A stretch of 8,249 nt of DNA from a bacterium (lineage in GTDB: Bacteria > Planctomycetota > Phycisphaerae > Phycisphaerales > UBA1924), in NCBI GenBank assembly GCA_002401225.1, contig NVSM01000002.1, positions 82,518 through 90,766 on the forward strand, given 5' to 3'. The first letter of the stretch is position 1. Every line of letters starts with the position of its first letter. The notes beneath the pieces were generated by a model. It was not told the DNA's origin, made no database searches, and was given only the letters and a program-made list of their open reading frames with translations. Below are positions 6,183 through 8,249 of the stretch, in pieces. The translations under genes and the position numbers were made by a program.

Positions 6183-8249
6183 GCACTCAACACGATTCAA
6201 ATCAAACCGGAATAGTCAGCCGACTCATCCGTTTGTGCCTCGAACAGAAACTCATTGTTGCACTCTCGTTATTGATTATGCTCACATGGGGAATCATCGT
6301 TTCTCCATTTAACTGGAATACCCTCGACCTGCCGAGTAATCCAATCCCTGTCGATGCGATACCAGACATCGGCGAAAATCAACAGATCGTCTTTACAGAA
6401 TGGAATGGGAGATCGCCTCAAGACATAGATGATCAGATCACCTATCCAATGACGGTTGCGCTATTAGGAATCCCAGGGGTCAAAGACATTCGAAGCTTTT
6501 CAGCATTCGGATTCTCCACAATATTCATCGTTTTCGAAGACGACATCGAGTTTTACTGGTCGCGCACGCGCATTCTTGAAAAACTTGGCTCACTCCCATC
6601 TGGAACACTTCCACAAGGAGTCAATCCAATCCTTGGCCCTGATGCAACCGCTCTCGGGCAAGTCTTCTGGTACACGCTCGAAGGGCAAGATCCTCTAGGA
6701 AACCCAACCGGAGGATGGGGTCCAGATGAACTCCGCTCGATCCAAGATTTTACGGTCAAGTATCAACTCGCAGGCGTTCCAGGCGTGAGCGAGGTCGCCT
6801 CTATCGGCGGATTCGTTCGCGAATACCAGGTCGATGTCAATCCAGATGCCATGAGAGCTGCGGGGGTTACACTCACTCAAGTGATCAATGCTGTCCGCAA
6901 AAGCAACCTTGATGTTGGCGCCCGGACACTCGAAGTAAACCGTGTCGAATACATCGTACGAGGCATCGGATTTATCAAATCCCCCAGAGATCTAGAAATC
7001 ACAGCCATCACTGAAGTAGACGATCAGCCCATACTCATAGGTGATATCGCCAAAGTCTCCTTCGGTCCTGCGCTACGCCGAGGAGCATTAACAAAGGCAG
7101 GTGTAGAAGCAGTTGGTGGCGTCGTCATCGCACGCTACGGCGAAAACCCAATGGAAACGATCGAAGCGATAAAAGAAAAAATCAAACTCATCACCCCAGG
7201 GTTGCCATCCAAAATACTCAACGATGGCACACAGTCTCAAGTCACGATCGTTCCATTCTACGATCGCTCAGGTCTCATCAAAGAAACTGTCCAAACACTG
7301 CACTCCGCAATCGAACAACAAGTCTACATGACCATCATCGTAGTCGTGCTCATGGTCATGCATCTTCGAAGCAGTATGCTCATCGGGCTCATGCTCCCGA
7401 TCACCGTTCTGGGCACATTCATCTGCATGAAAATGTTCCATGTAGATGCCAACATCGTTGCACTCTCAGGAATCGCGATCGCCATCGGCACGATTGTCGA
7501 CATGGGAATTGTCCTCTGCGAAAATATCTTAAGACATCTCGATGAAGCATCCCCCGATGAGTCACGCTTAGAAGTCGTTCATAGAGCGTCAGCAGAAGTC
7601 GGCGGGGCTGTTCTCACAGCGGTCGCGACTACAATCATCGGTTTTCTCCCTGTGTTTACCATGCAAGCTGCCGAAGGAAAACTCTTCGGACCCCTCGCCT
7701 ATACAAAGACATTTGCACTGATTGTATCGATCATCGTCGCGCTCACAATCCTACCCGCCGCCGCTCAATTGCTCATGGGCTTTCGGATTCCAACAAAGTC
7801 TATCCGAATCGCAGCATCATCTTTCATCGTAATCACAGGCATTGTAATCGCATTCTTTCTCACCCCACTACCGGGCGTACTCATCGCTGTCTTTGGAGTA
7901 TTCCATATTGTCGAGCCAAGCCTTCCAAGGCTTCTATCAAAATCCGCTCGGTGGTCGATCAACTTCATCGTTGTCGCATTCGTCCTCCTTGTACTCGCCA
8001 AATCATGGGAACCACTCGGTCCAGAGTCTGGACATATTACAAACACAATCTTCATCGCAGCAACTGTTGCCATACTCCTCATTCTCTTTTGGATCGTTCG
8101 ACTACTCTTTCCGCATATCCTCACATGGGCACTGCGCCACAAAGCAATCGCACTCTCCCCAGCACTGCTTGTCATACTCTTCGGCTCAACCGTTTGGCTC
8201 GGCTTTGATCAGCTCTGGAGTTGGCTGCCAGATCGTGTCCGTCAAACGA
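6179..8249 (+). CDS. cusA: CusA-type heavy-metal RND efflux pump, 5' part
   Basis: The first 690 residues of a proton-driven inner-membrane metal pump; the gene runs off the right edge. It starts within ATGA, overlapping the adaptor stop by 4 bp. TM1 is at about residues 25-42. It is followed by heavy-metal RND signatures: DAIPDIGENQ (59-68), the stretch from WNGRSPQDIDDQITYP (75-90) to IPGVKDIRSFSAFG, and FYWSRTRILEKL (125-136). The TM2-TM4 block (about 383-449) contains GTIVDMGIVLCEN, where D441 matches the conserved TM4 aspartate of CusA proton relay. TM6 ends near residue 532. TM7 seems to begin only near 656 (ALRHKAIALSPALLVILFG), and about 110 residues with several hydrophobic segments lie between, far more than in E. 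coli CusA. The methionines that bind Cu/Ag in E. coli CusA lie in the second periplasmic half, beyond the window, so the substrate is inferred from the family and neighbours. Confidence 0.93.
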   Translation, partial: MSTQHDSNQTGIVSRLIRLCLEQKLIVALSLLIMLTWGIIVSPFNWNTLDLPSNPIPVDAIPDIGENQQIVFTEWNGRSPQDIDDQITYPMTVALLGIPGVKDIRSFSAFGFSTIFIVFEDDIEFYWSRTRILEKLGSLPSGTLPQGVNPILGPDATALGQVFWYTLEGQDPLGNPTGGWGPDELRSIQDFTVKYQLAGVPGVSEVASIGGFVREYQVDVNPDAMRAAGVTLTQVINAVRKSNLDVGARTLEVNRVEYIVRGIGFIKSPRDLEITAITEVDDQPILIGDIAKVSFGPALRRGALTKAGVEAVGGVVIARYGENPMETIEAIKEKIKLITPGLPSKILNDGTQSQVTIVPFYDRSGLIKETVQTLHSAIEQQVYMTIIVVVLMVMHLRSSMLIGLMLPITVLGTFICMKMFHVDANIVALSGIAIAIGTIVDMGIVLCENILRHLDEASPDESRLEVVHRASAEVGGAVLTAVATTIIGFLPVFTMQAAEGKLFGPLAYTKTFALIVSIIVALTILPAAAQLLMGFRIPTKSIRIAASSFIVITGIVIAFFLTPLPGVLIAVFGVFHIVEPSLPRLLSKSARWSINFIVVAFVLLVLAKSWEPLGPESGHITNTIFIAATVAILLILFWIVRLLFPHILTWALRHKAIALSPALLVILFGSTVWLGFDQLWSWLPDRVRQT

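Noticed and set aside
7765..8175. Long minus-strand frames opposite cusA and the other genes
   Set aside because: They lie antisense to well-supported conserved coding sequence and their translations show no family features.
1..8249. Mobile element, CRISPR array, tRNA or rRNA
   Set aside because: There are no transposase or integrase features, repeat-spacer pattern or tRNA/rRNA-like segments. Nearly all the sequence is covered by conserved genes.

Overview
The window is gene-dense bacterial DNA of moderate GC. All its genes are on the + strand, in two blocks separated by a 143-bp regulatory gap. The double-module FtsK/SpoIIIE protein and the CusB-type adaptor with two heavy-metal-binding domains and a DUF3347-like tail both resemble Planctomycetota proteins, possibly Phycisphaerae. 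This placement is an inference from recalled protein features, not a search result.

Left block (1-2115): the 3' part of a large FtsK/SpoIIIE/EccC-like ATPase gene that enters from outside the window. Its first ATPase module has intact Walker motifs and the second looks degenerate. A 91-residue basic protein of unknown function follows 40 bp later, probably in the same transcript.

Gap (2116-2258): no gene. It holds a 17-bp AT-rich imperfect palindrome and, just before the next gene, a sigma70-like promoter whose spacer carries a 21-bp ACC...GGT inverted repeat with the geometry of MerR/CueR-type operators.

Right block (2259-8249): a heavy-metal efflux operon. It runs from a small exported cysteine-rich protein, through a 91-bp structured intergenic region, to a TolC/CusC-type outer-membrane lipoprotein, a CusB-type periplasmic adaptor and a CusA-type RND pump cut by the right edge. 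The last three genes overlap by ATGA at both junctions, which suggests translational coupling. Together they would form a tripartite pump expelling Cu(I)/Ag(I) or a related soft metal. The Cys-rich protein could be a periplasmic metal binder occupying the place that CusF holds in enterobacteria.

The main points for a second look are the Cys-rich leader protein and its operator-like promoter, the extra membrane segments between TM6 and TM7 of the pump, the two non-canonical metal-binding modules of the adaptor, and the FtsK-like protein with its small basic neighbour. No RNA gene, mobile element or CRISPR array was seen.
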